From: Motacilla alba alba
Taxonomy: Eukaryota; Chordata; Aves; Passeriformes; Motacillidae
NCBI RefSeq assembly: GCF_015832195.1
Contig: NC_052031.1
Span: 7,193,850 to 7,257,849, forward strand
Reading direction: 5' to 3'
Length of the DNA stretch: 64,000 nt
Shown here: in pieces, positions 35,731 through 46,309 of the stretch
Layout: each line of letters begins with the position of its first letter
How positions within the stretch are numbered: the first letter of the stretch is position 1
Program-made: the position numbers and the translations under genes
The notes under the pieces: generated by a model
What the model was told of the DNA's origin: nothing
Seen by the model: only the letters and a program-made list of their open reading frames with translations
The model's database searches: none

Positions 35731-37532
35731 TTTGCTGCTAGCGAGTGACCAAACCCACGCTGAAAGGGAGTTCCTGTCAATTGTCAGCCGGGAATTCAGG
35801 GAGAGAAAGAAAGAAAAGCGCACTAAACAAAAGGAATATACTCCTGCAAAGTTGGTCAGCAAAAGATACTCCCTGAATGCATTTCTATTAGCGTTTTAAT
35901 TCAGATCAAAGAGTGCCTTTGTGGAAAACTCCCTGATTGCTCCTGCTTTATGCGTTTTGTTTTCCATCGTGAAGTGATGTTAGGACTGAAGCTCTTTCAC
36001 AGAAAAATCCGACTAAAAAATGAGCTTCACACCTACAAACACACCAGTGTTCAGTCCACAGGACCAGACCAGACCAGTCCAAAGTAAAACCCTTTTGAAA
36101 TGCCATCAAATGAGCACAGCTGCCCACCACTGCTCCGAAGGTCAGCTCCCCCAGGGGCCACCCCACTTCCTAACACAAACACGAAAAGGATTCCTTTCCT
36201 CATCCCAGGGGGTAACCTTCCACATACCAGTACCCAATTGCTGTCCAAAAGCACAATTAAAAACCCTGTTACACCATCAGAACTCGATTTACAGTGTTAG
36301 AAAAATCACTGTCAGGCTGGCTGGAGCATATTATAGGTGGAAATTTCTAATGTCCTTTAACACCAACTCTTGCTATGTGCTAGGAGCTGCATGCTCAGGG
36401 ACAGTCACTGTCTGATTCATGCACTGAGCGTGATTGGGTTAACTCCTGAAAATACCACATGTTCTCTGGATAATGATGGGGATTCACCCGAATTAGCTTC
36501 CACCATCTAAAACTCTGCTTTCTGGTCCAAGCCAGCCACTGAGGCTCCTGCAAAACCAAAAAGAGAGACCAGTTCCTTCTCAAAGTGATTGGCTGCTCAC
36601 ACTAGGGACCACCTCTGACCCCATGTATCCTTCATGCTCAGCCCAGGCTCCTGGAGGCTACACTGAGAAGGAAAAGGGTCAATGGGAAATGTTCTTGGTT
36701 AGTTCATGCTTGGTTCATGGTATCCCAGAGTGCAAACCTTGGCATGAACCCAGAGACAGACAAAACTCCTGCCCTTTAAGCTCCGGCAGAAATGCTCCCA
36801 GTCAGTGACATATATGAGAAAGTTCAACCCCACACATCCCTTTTCTTCTCTATCTCTTCCAGTCCTTTCAACCATGTAGATATTGCAGTTTAAGGCCATT
36901 TTTCTTATCATTCTTTATGGGGTAAAAACAGGGAGGGGAGGTGCCCCCTACAGTGATTCATATTAATTTCAAACAGAATGAACTGTTCTCAGCCAAATTC
37001 AGGTTCTTATCAAACGTGAACGAATCTGATCATATCATACTAAAGGCAGAGATAAGTTTTCCAGAGCTAAAGAGACTGTAGAATGCTGTCAGGCTGATCC
37101 ATTTCTTGCTGGCTGTATATAAATGTGTTTTGCTATTGGTATTTCCAAGACTTTAATAAGACTTTGAATAAATGGCAGCAGGAATTCCAGGCTCCAGTAA
37201 GACAAGGCTGTTGGGGTATTTCTGCTGTTCAGCATTGTGCCAGGCTCTGATGAAAGATGTACAAGTCTGTGCATCTGTGAAGCATCATCTTTCCAAATTG
37301 TCTGGGGAATTTGACTGTCCATAGCCTCAAGAGGAACGTAAAGAGAGAGAGGAGCTTTTGGGCATTTTGGAGATGTCAGGTCAGGTGGTCAAGGTTAATG
37401 AAATATGATAATCTGGATGATGCACCCATGGCAGAGTATGAACGCCCTGTTCTCTTGAAGCTCAGCTCTGCTTTGAACTAGGCTACACCACAGTGCCTCA
37501 TGAGCTTGCCTATGTTATCTCTGTTTACAGGC
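35731..37532. other. Unique non-coding sequence
   Basis: Flanks the CpG island on its right side. No repeat or gene is recognised. Confidence 0.5.
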
Positions 37533-37555
37533 AAAAAAAAAAAAAAAAAAAAAAA
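37533..37555. repeat. A homopolymer, 23 bases
   Basis: An uninterrupted run of 23 A follows 'ctgtttacaggc'. There is no AATAAA just upstream and no recognisable coding relic, so I do not call it a retrocopy tail. Confidence 0.9.
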
Positions 37556-38244
37556 GGCATTTCTCTTAAAGTCCAAAAGAATAATTCAGTCTGGACCAGA
37601 AAAGCAAGCTGGAGCCTTTCTGGTTCAGCAGCACTCAAAGCCTCTCTGATCTGAATGGATTGGGAATTGTGCTGATACTGCATGAGTCAGAGCAGAGCCC
37701 AGCTCAGCAGGATGAGCAGGAATGGGAAAGAGTATGGTGCTGTTTGAGCAGCACCAGTGGCTGTGAGCCAGCAGTGAGTCTCCCTGTCCAGGGAGTGCAA
37801 GCTGTGACCCCCAGCTACATCCCAAGGATGCTCTGGATCCCTGGGCAAGTCATCAGCTCCTGCATGGCATTACCATGAGCTACTGCTGAAGTGGTGTGTG
37901 TGACAGCAAGGTCTGTTCACATCCACCTTCACCAGTGGGGCCAGGGAACCCCAGTGGTTCTGCCTGTGTGTAGTTTTTGTCTTGGCTCCTTGGAGAGCCT
38001 GAAAATCTCCTGTAAGAGCTGGAGCATCACTGGCTGGTTGGGTATTGTGCATCACATCATCCTCCTCTCAAACTCCAGGCACCAGGTGGGACTAGAGCTG
38101 TACCAGCATCGAGGCAGATGCTCTGCTTTAGCCTGTGCAGCCACCAGCCTGCCCTTCTTGTGCTACAGGAGCAGGATGAACACTTGATGTGCTCCGGACT
38201 GTTTGCAAACCCTCCTTCACGTTCAGAGCAGTAATTTTACAACG

Positions 38245-38307
38245 AAAATTGTAGGAGTGAGACAAGGAAGTTTTATCTAAAATTGTGGGAGCCAAGGAAG
38301 TTTATCT
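38245..38307. repeat. Diverged tandem duplication, about 34 and 29 bp
   Basis: Two adjacent copies of aaaattgt.ggag...caaggaagttt(t)atct occupy 38245-38278 and 38279-38307. They differ by a four-base deletion, a one-base deletion and substitutions, so this is an older duplication. Confidence 0.85.
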
Positions 38308-39285
38308 TCATTTTAAAATGAGAGCTTTGGTTGCTCTAGCCAGGGGAGCAGTGCCCCAGCAGCATGTGCCATGGTCTGACACCTCGTTCCTCTGCTGGGC
38401 TGCGACTCACAGCAACACTCAAATTACTGCAGACTCGTTCTACAGCCTCTGCTCCTGCGATTTCAGATCAAAGGCACTGCACAGGCAAAAGGAGCATGTG
38501 AACACTTGCATCCTCTTTCTATTTCTGGAGAGGGGAGCAGCATTCAACTCAGATCCTGGGCAGCTACACCCAGTGTATCTCAGGCTCTCCATCTGAGAGA
38601 AGGGACCAACTGGTCTGGTTTGCACAGGTGTTGCAGGGGTTTATCCTGTCATGGATTCAAACCACCATGTCCTAGAAGATTGGAATGTAATCACCCTTAA
38701 CTAGTCATGGGAGTGAGAAACCTTGCAATCCCCTCTTATATTGTCATAATTTAAATGCCTGCTGGCCTGTAGATAACAGACCAAGGCAGATGTCTACGTG
38801 GAACCTAGTATGTCCTACCTGGCTTCAGCCTTGGAGCTCCATCTCTTTCTAGGCTCTGCTGACTACCTTGACAAACCTCCATGGACCAGAAAGAGAGAAG
38901 AGATTCTCCTGATATTTAGCCTACTAGATGTATATGGCTGAATTTAGATGCCCTGTGTCCAGAGCCTAATCTTGCCCTGTGTACCCAGTACTAGGAAAAA
39001 TGGCCCAAAAATCCTTATGTTCACTGTCAGACTACTAGCTAAGAGTCCTTGAAACAGCTGAACTCTTTGATATGTATTTGAGCCCTCAGTTTTCTTCTTA
39101 TTCCCCCTTTGTGGGTGCATCCAGGCTGGGATAAAATTCTGCAAGCTGAACACTCCTAACCTTCGGGGTGGGGATGCCAGCCCAGATCCAAGTTGTGCTG
39201 CCTGTACCTTGAAAAACGGAGGGAATTTGGATGTGAACCCAGTCTCTGCCGCTCTGTGATGCAAAGAGCTGCCAGCTCCTCCTGC
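38308..39285. other. Unique non-coding sequence
   Basis: No gene or repeat is recognised. The minus-strand frame at 38944-39381 (145 codons) has chance-expected length. Confidence 0.5.
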
Positions 39286-39289
39286 CTTC

Positions 39290-39425
39290 TGCCCCGTGAC
39301 AGGGACAATGGATGCCGTGGCAGCGCAGCCTGTCCTGCCTGTGTGCCCCCGGCCGACCTCGGCTCTGGTCATTTCATTCATCTAACAAAAGGTAGCATCG
39401 CCGTGTTGCCATGGGAACGCCCCGC
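39290..39425. promoter_or_regulatory. CpG-retaining patch with an RFX X-box-like site
   Basis: About ten CpGs lie within 135 bases of otherwise CpG-poor DNA. At 39405-39418 is GTTGCCATGGGAAC, one base from the palindromic RFX X-box GTTGCCATGGCAAC. RFX factors bind such sites in ciliary, neural and MHC class II promoters. The patch is too small to be a classical CpG island. It could be an enhancer or a minor promoter; no gene start is visible beside it. Confidence 0.4.
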
Positions 39426-39798
39426 CAGCTGAGTGGCTACAGCATCCTACAAGGGAGGGGAAAACATCCCAGTCACACACCAGGGCTGTGCTGAAACGTA
39501 TCTTATATTTAGAACAGGCGGTGCGGGGAATACTAATGAATATTTAACACTCGGAGTGCCTTTCATGCTTGGTTTTTTTTTTTATTTTTGTTGCATACTT
39601 CCATAAGCTCAACATTTGCTTCCAAATGGTTTGAATATTATTGCTACTGTGCTTCTCTCATCACTGCTTCTCCAGGTTTCCTTTTGCTTTTCATGAAAGC
39701 AAACTTTTCATGGGTTACCTAAAAAAGGGAAAGATTTGCTCATGTTCTGCAAGAACCAGTTCCTTTTGGAGCTTTCTTTTTTTTCCCCCCTTATTAAA

Positions 39799-39852
39799 AA
39801 TACTGCTTTCAGTAGTATTTTTAATGTATTTTTTACTGCTTTCAGTAGTATT
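39799..39852. repeat. Direct repeat of a near-palindromic 19-20 bp unit
   Basis: The unit tactgctttcagtagtattt occurs at 39800-39820 and again at 39834-39853, separated by a short T/A spacer. Each unit is itself an imperfect inverted repeat (AAATACT...AGTATTT in the first copy). Confidence 0.8.
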
Positions 39853-39878
39853 TATCCCTGTGCTGCAGAAAATAAATT

Positions 39879-39912
39879 AATCAATCAATCAATCTTTCAT
39901 TCATTCATTCAG
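39879..39912. repeat. Short adjacent (AATC)n and (ATTC)n arrays
   Basis: Four AATC units run directly into four ATTC units. A minor simple repeat. Confidence 0.9.
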
Positions 39913-42404
39913 GAAAAATACACACCTGAAAATGTCCTGAAATTCCTTTCTTCTGTCCTTTTCCTCTAAATGGTCAGCAGTGAAAAAAAGGGGCCTAACC
40001 ACCCAAACCCCCAAACTGTCAATAATTTAATGTGCTTTATTTTATGACACATTTTTTGAAAAGCAAATGTGCTGGACATGGTGGTGAGTCCCACTTGCTA
40101 CTGCCCAGGCTGTGCAGGCAAATTCAGCCCCTCCTGGTGAGGAACAAGCTGATTTTTTTTGAGGATGGCAGAGGGAAGTGAGAACAGCACTGGCTGGGGT
40201 GGCATGGGGAAGAGGTGCCCACCCATGTGGGTGCAGCTCCCAGCACTGGGGACTCCTGAGATGCCAGGAGGATGCAGCCTGGCACAGACTGTGGCTTGTG
40301 CTGATGGCTGGGTGCATCCTCTCTGGGATGGCACTTCCTCTTCAGTGTCCTCTTTAGCTATAGATTAAGTTATAAACAAGATTTAAAAATGTGGTGTATC
40401 AGATCTCGTTCTGAAGCAATCTCCTGGCATATATAAAGCTTTGTTCTCAGAAAGGCCAGAATCATGGCAAGGATTTTAAGAGTGAAATGTGCTCTTTTCA
40501 CTAGCCTGTGGAAAGGCACTGGGCTCTCTTTTGAACTTAGCAGCCCTCCAAAAGCTGTTTGGGTCCCAAGAGCTTATCTGTGTGCTTCCTGCTTGGTACC
40601 ACGCCAAGGCACCAAGGATAGAGGCACAATTCAGCTGGCAGCTTTGTCAGTGATGCAAAGGGAGGAGCAGTGCTCTACTGGGTGTGTTGCTTTGGCAGCA
40701 CTGAGAAACTGGAGCTGTGTTTATTTGTTGCTGGTTGTAGGGCGTATTTTCAAAATGGAGAAAGGTTTTCCTCTCCAAGATTGCCAGTGCAGTCCTTTGA
40801 GATCTGCTCTGTGTGTTCTCAGGGAGAGGGACTTTGAGGATGTTGGGAGGGGACACGCCCCTGCTCTTTGCAAGCTGTTCCACTGATGCAGCATTTGCAT
40901 GAGTAAGTGCTTTCAAAATGATTTGCCACTTACCCTTACATGGCACCAATTTCAGCAAGGGCTAGAAACTCGAGCTATTTTGCTGGAGTTTGTCTTTAAG
41001 GTTCTGATGACCTGCTTTTTTTCCAGAACAGTTAGGCTTTTTCCACAAAAGCAAAAGCAGCATGATGAATATTAAAGTCTCTGACTTAGCTGCCTTCCCA
41101 ATCTGGATGGCAGACACAAAAAAGTCATATCTGAGGACCAGAGGTCGTTGTAGAAGTCTGAGAAGACTGGGTTACAGCAAAGCCAGTTCAGCATCCTGCC
41201 CTTCTTGGCAGGACCATGAGGGTCTGTCCATCCTCCTCCAATAACTGACAGGCATTTATCTCTATGACACATCAATGATCTCAGCCATTGTTATCATGAT
41301 TCCTCTTAAGCCAGTGTGGCAGTTTGGGAAGGTAAAGTTGCCTCTCTACCACATAAATGAACCACCTCAGCAGAGATGGGGACTGCTGTGTTTGAAGAAG
41401 CAGATTCCCAGGATCAGGCTCTGGCTCGGTGGCTTGGGCAAGGCTCTGTCTACCTTCCTTTTTCTTGCCTTCATCCTGGCTCACTGGGAGGATCTGTAGA
41501 TGATTTGAGGATCTACAGATGAAAAAGGGGAGTTGTAGAGATGGGGGTCGCAGACTCAAATTGAGAATTGCTGTGCAAAATCTCTGCCCCAGCAGAGAAA
41601 ATAGCCTCTGGCAGTCCTGGCTCCCAGCAGGTACAACCACAAGGCTGAGCATCCTTCTTAGTCTTCTGACAAAACATGTGCTAGAAATATGAAGGGGCTA
41701 CTTTCCCTAAATAGCAACTGAGCTATATTTTCCTTTTGCTGCTTGGTATATTTGCTGTTCTGGATGTTAACAGTCAAAACACACACAAAGGCTTTCACTG
41801 GAGCATTAGGTCTATGTATGCAGTTTCAACAGTCAGATGATTTATTCATCCACTCCAGTAACCATTCAAACAGGGCACGATGTAGAAAGCAACAAACACC
41901 GAGTGTTTGTGTTTGGTTTGCAGGAAGAAATCAACAGAACAGGGTGAGAGACGCTGTTTTTCCAATGTAAAGGGCTCCAATCCTATCCCTGTCAATATCT
42001 CTGTCAAATTAAACACCATTTACCAAAGCTACAACTCTGCTAAAGCACAGCTATTATGTTCTCGGTTAGAAACCTGATTAGAGCCACCTCATGTCTGTAA
42101 GAACAGAACCTCTGATGCAAAGTGACTCCCAGATACTCTGCAAATGCTCACAAATGCACTTGATGATCTCTAGACACATCTCTGTGTGTGCTGGAAGAGA
42201 AGACCAGCTCCCACAGGGCAGACAGACAAGGCATTAAGAGAGAAATAGCCATTTTTCTGAAGTGTAATATTGTTACAGGTGTGCAAATCCTGGACTGTGG
42301 TATTTTGGCCTGGGGAAGAGGAGAAAAGGAGGGAATGAACAGAAGGGCTCAGTATGAGGCAAAAATTAAAGATGGAGCAAGGGTAAGAAAGGGGTTGAGA
42401 AAGT
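39913..42404. other. Unique non-coding sequence
   Basis: Includes two short perfect hairpins (41492-41520 and 41892-41910) described under findings. No gene is recognised. Confidence 0.5.
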
Positions 42405-42445
42405 AAAAAATAATAATAATTATAATAAATAATAATAACAACAAT
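42405..42445. repeat. Imperfect (AAT)n microsatellite
   Basis: AAT units with TAT and AAC interruptions over about 40 bases. Confidence 0.9.
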
Positions 42446-44505
42446 CTGGGGTTGCCCAAAAGGAATCCTATAAAAAACTATTTCACACAGAAATTTTTTA
42501 ATCTTTAGAAGTTGGTTTAGTTTTGATGCAAATCAGAACCCCAAATGAAAAGAGCCATCAGAGACCGTCTCTTCTCCAAAGTGTGTGTGCAGTTTTGATC
42601 CCTCTCAGGGTGAAGGCTGGGGCAGAATTTTGCAGGTCTCAGAAGGTATTTCTGCATGTAAAACACCCTGTAGGCAGGAGGATCCCTCGGATGACAGAGT
42701 CTGAGGTAGATCCTGCACTCCCCTTATTTGATGGAGAACTTCACAGGACATAATCAGATGCCAGAGCACAGGACCAAGGGAAACATGTGAAACCATTTTT
42801 GTTTGTGATAATCCTACCTTTTTTCATTTCAAGTATTTTTATATTTGTTTGTCCATCCCTAATGAATCCCACTCTCTAGAACCAGAGAACTGCTTGAAAC
42901 TCAGAGCCATCACTATCCCTTAGATTTACCTCTTGGGGTAGGAGCCAGACATCCCTTCCCTTTCATCTCGACTGGGGCTCCCTTCCCTGCCCCAAATAAA
43001 GGCTGATCTTGGTAGCATGTTGTCTTATGCTGCAGTGGGTATTTCTGGCTATGCTCATTGCTGCTTCAGCAGCTGCCCGTGAGCCCCTCCTTGGGTCACT
43101 GTCCTCTTTGTGCCCCAAGCCCCCCCGGTGATGCCCTTTGCCCACCCAGCTATTGGCCACCGCATGTCCCAGCTGTGATTGTTTCTGACCATGGCTCCAC
43201 TGACACTGGAAAGAAGACAAGAGTTAAACAAATCAGAGGTCCAGTCAGCTCAAACTCTTGGTCCCCTCAAACTCTTTCACGAAATTCCCAGATTCAGTTC
43301 CTTGGGGCAGGGGCAATGAGGTATTTATGCATCTCCCAGGGTGTCAATAAAGATACAAAATTAAGATGCCAGCACAGCATCCCCAGCAAGGCACAAGAGA
43401 GCTTCTAAATATAATGAATATATATCATCAGCCTGTTTTAACCTGATTTAAACAACAATCCCTGCTTGCATAAAAGCCTCATTTGAATTAATTTCCAATG
43501 CTGGATTTCATGGCACTATTAAATGCTGTTAAAATTCAGGGACCCCAGTCTCTCTTTATCTGGAAACAACAAGAAAACTCACCAAGACATGTCAGAGGTG
43601 GGATTTATCTCAGCCAACTTCAAACATCTACAGTGGCTATGGCTTCAGTTTAGCTGGTCCATTATCATTTTGTTATAGTAAGTGGCATGAACTGGCACTT
43701 CTAAGGCTCAGTTCCCTTGAACTGTGCTAGGAAAAGGTGACATGTGCCCTTACTGCCTAAGAAAAAGTAATTTTTTTGTGTGTTTCTTGTGCCACAATCC
43801 TGGCAGAAATAAGGATGACAGCATCTCATTAGGTTTCTGCTCATTATCCTAACACCCTGATTGCCCATCTGAAATACCTTGCATGCAATAAGAAAAGCAA
43901 TCACTGTGATGATGGAGCTGAACTTTTTAAAATAATGGTAGGTGTTCTACAATATGTGTCAAAAACCTGAAATCTGCCCAAAACCTTTTTTTGGGACATT
44001 TGCAAAGGTCATTAACTTTGCAAAGTTCAATAAATTAAACAGTTAATTAACATTACACTGAAGTCTCAGCATCACCTGTATTTAATGACTGCTAGGCACC
44101 CCATTTTCCTCCAAATTTCCTGTAAAGTGTTTCCTCACCTGCATTTGTGATGATATGACCACTTCTTTGCTCTCCTTCCCTCTTTATCTTACTTTGCTTA
44201 TTAAAAACAATTTAAAAGGCATCATCATTGTGCAAAAACACAGTTAAAGCTCTGGGGAAGAAGTCAGTTTAGTCAAGGAAAGAAATCCCTGGCGTGGGGG
44301 GGTTTGTCTGCTATTGATCCAAAGGCAGCTGATGCTTGTCTTCAGTGAGTCCTTACAGGAGTTAGGCAGTTGTAACCCAGAGCATGTAACAGGTGAAAGT
44401 CACCCACAGCTTCCAGAGGGATGAAGTTGAGCCCTAGGAGTGGAGAATGGAGCTTTGATCACCCCAAAGAGCTGCAGCCAGGGCTGTTACAAACATTGAT
44501 CTTCA
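42446..44505. other. Unique non-coding sequence
   Basis: No recognised repeat, RNA or gene. Confidence 0.5.
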
Positions 44506-44512
44506 AAGCATC

Positions 44513-44575
44513 AGCGCGATCGATGTGGCCGCCGCTGCTGTGCAGATATTGACGCTGGGATAGCTAAAAATAAAC
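44513..44575. promoter_or_regulatory. CpG-retaining patch with a MEF2 consensus site
   Basis: Six CpGs within about 40 bases ('cagcgcgatcgatgtggccg' and following) are followed by a perfect MEF2 consensus CTAAAAATAA at 44564-44573. The surrounding DNA is CpG-poor. A conserved enhancer is a reasonable inference, unproven from sequence alone. Confidence 0.3.
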
Positions 44576-46082
44576 CCAGCCACATGATGGGGGCTGTGGC
44601 ATCTCTCCATGAGCAGTGGCCTGGCTTGTACCCCAGGGCTCACACGTGTGGGACAAGAGCAGCTCCACACTTGATGCTCTGGGCAGACCCACAAATCCCT
44701 GCTGAAGTTTTTGGGCCATGGTGAGGGGCACTGTGTGCAGCGTGGTAGCTCGTTGCCTTGTGGAGTATTGCTGCGTGTCTCCATGGGGAAAAGGAACCCA
44801 CCTCGGGGGTGCAAAGGAGGGACCCAGGTCTATCTACTCTGTTCTCTGCCTTGTAATCCCTTGAGGTTTTAGGGCAAGTTCCATCTCAAACCCCTACACA
44901 CTTGGGTTTATCACTATGAAAGTGTAGATAATCTATACCTCAGAGGAACATTGCATGGATAAGTCAATTAACTGTGAAATCACAGATGGAAGATGCAAAG
45001 AAATGCAAAGGATTCGTTTTGCAGATCAACCCTGCCAGGCACAAATACATTTTTAGATCCTTTCTTTCCCCCCTCACTAAAAATCCCCAGCAAGCTGCTC
45101 CTTATAGTCCTGCTTAATGTGTAAATGGGGCATCCCCACCAGTACCAGCCACATCTGTGCTGACTGTGGAAAGGGGGGAGTGAGGCCACCTGGGCTCAAC
45201 AGCCTTACCTGGGCAGCCCTTGGCCGCTGCTTGGCCCCTGCCTGGCAAATGCTGCACACCCAAGGGAACAGCAGCCTCTCCTTGTCTGTGTCATAGACAA
45301 AGACCTAAACCAACTGGTGCTTAGGGTGTGTTTGGCTGCCAGAGCTGACCACTGCTGAGTTGCCATAGTTTCACTTCAAGACACTTTTTAATTCCTGCAG
45401 GACCTCACACAGATTTGGAAATCTATTAAAGGATACTTTTTAAATTTTAATGCAATTTAACAACTATGTGCCTTGAAAAAATGTACTGAATATATATATA
45501 TATTTTTTTTCCCTGAATCAGTGTGTATTTTTTTTCTCTTAATCAGATAATTAAGTGGTCTTCCCTTTAAAAGGTCACTTAGAAACATCACTGGATTTAT
45601 TGCCCACTGGTGATAACCATCTGGGAGGTAAAGCTGTCTCACCCAAGGGAAGCCCATCCTGCAGCCTCTAAGCACCAGTGTCAGACGTGCAGTCTAGGAT
45701 ATCAGGGGATGATTTATCTAGCAGTAGCAAGTGAAGGGGCTCCTGTCCTTCCTCATCCTGTCCAAACCCAAATCCATTCCCCAGTTCCCAAAATTTGTGT
45801 GCCCATTCATCTGGGAGATGTTGGATTAGAAAGAGAACCCCAGGTAAAAGAAAAAACATGCAAGGCAAAAAAAAAGTAAAAGTGAATTAACAAGGTTTAT
45901 ATTATCTGCCCTGTGAAGAACAGTAAGTTACAGCAGAAAGAGCAAACACCCATGAGAAAGGTAAGACTTTGATCTGCTGCTAGAGGAAGTCTAACACAGG
46001 ACTCCTGCTTCTGCTTGCAGTGTCATTTTCCAGATCATTGGTGAGAAGTAACTTACTGTATTTTGTTCTTTGCTTGGTTGTG
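44576..46082. other. Unique non-coding sequence
   Basis: A short TA run at 45489-45502 followed by T and TTTC-rich sequence is the only simple repeat. No gene is recognised. Confidence 0.5.
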
Positions 46083-46155
46083 GTTTTTTTTTTTTTTGTT
46101 GTTGTTGTTGTTGTTGTTTTGGGTTTTTTTGGGGTTTTTTTTTGTTTGTTTTTTT
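46083..46155. repeat. T/TTG/TTTG low-complexity tract
   Basis: A 15-T run, seven or so TTG units, then G-interrupted T runs. It is compositionally similar to the tract at 16637-16770. Confidence 0.9.
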
Positions 46156-46287
46156 AATCAGCTTTTCTTATGCAGGGAAAGTCCTTAGGCACACTTGGGC
46201 TAGTAAAATAATGCTTTCGCTGGTAATCTATTTTGTTAAAAAACTTCAGTGAAGTACATTACACAAAGGCCTCTTTTGCCCTGGGCT

Positions 46288-46309
46288 GCCCAACCCAGGA
46301 GGGTTGGGC
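46288..46309. other. Strong 9-bp hairpin with a tetraloop
   Basis: GCCCAACCC (46288-46296), loop AGGA, GGGTTGGGC (46301-46309). All nine pairs are perfect and mostly GC. Function is unknown; no flanking terminator context or longer precursor arms are seen. Confidence 0.6.

Noticed and set aside
35310..35780. 156-codon minus-strand frame across the CpG island
   Set aside because: GC-rich DNA is poor in stop codons, so long frames there are expected. The product is arginine-, proline- and glycine-rich without domain structure.
37090..37555. Processed pseudogene ending in the 23-A run
   Set aside because: No coding relic of a recognisable gene and no polyadenylation signal at the right distance upstream.
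38075..38092. CTCF-like site ('gcaccaggtgggactag')
   Set aside because: Two mismatches in the 12-base core. Not better than many chance matches in 64 kb.
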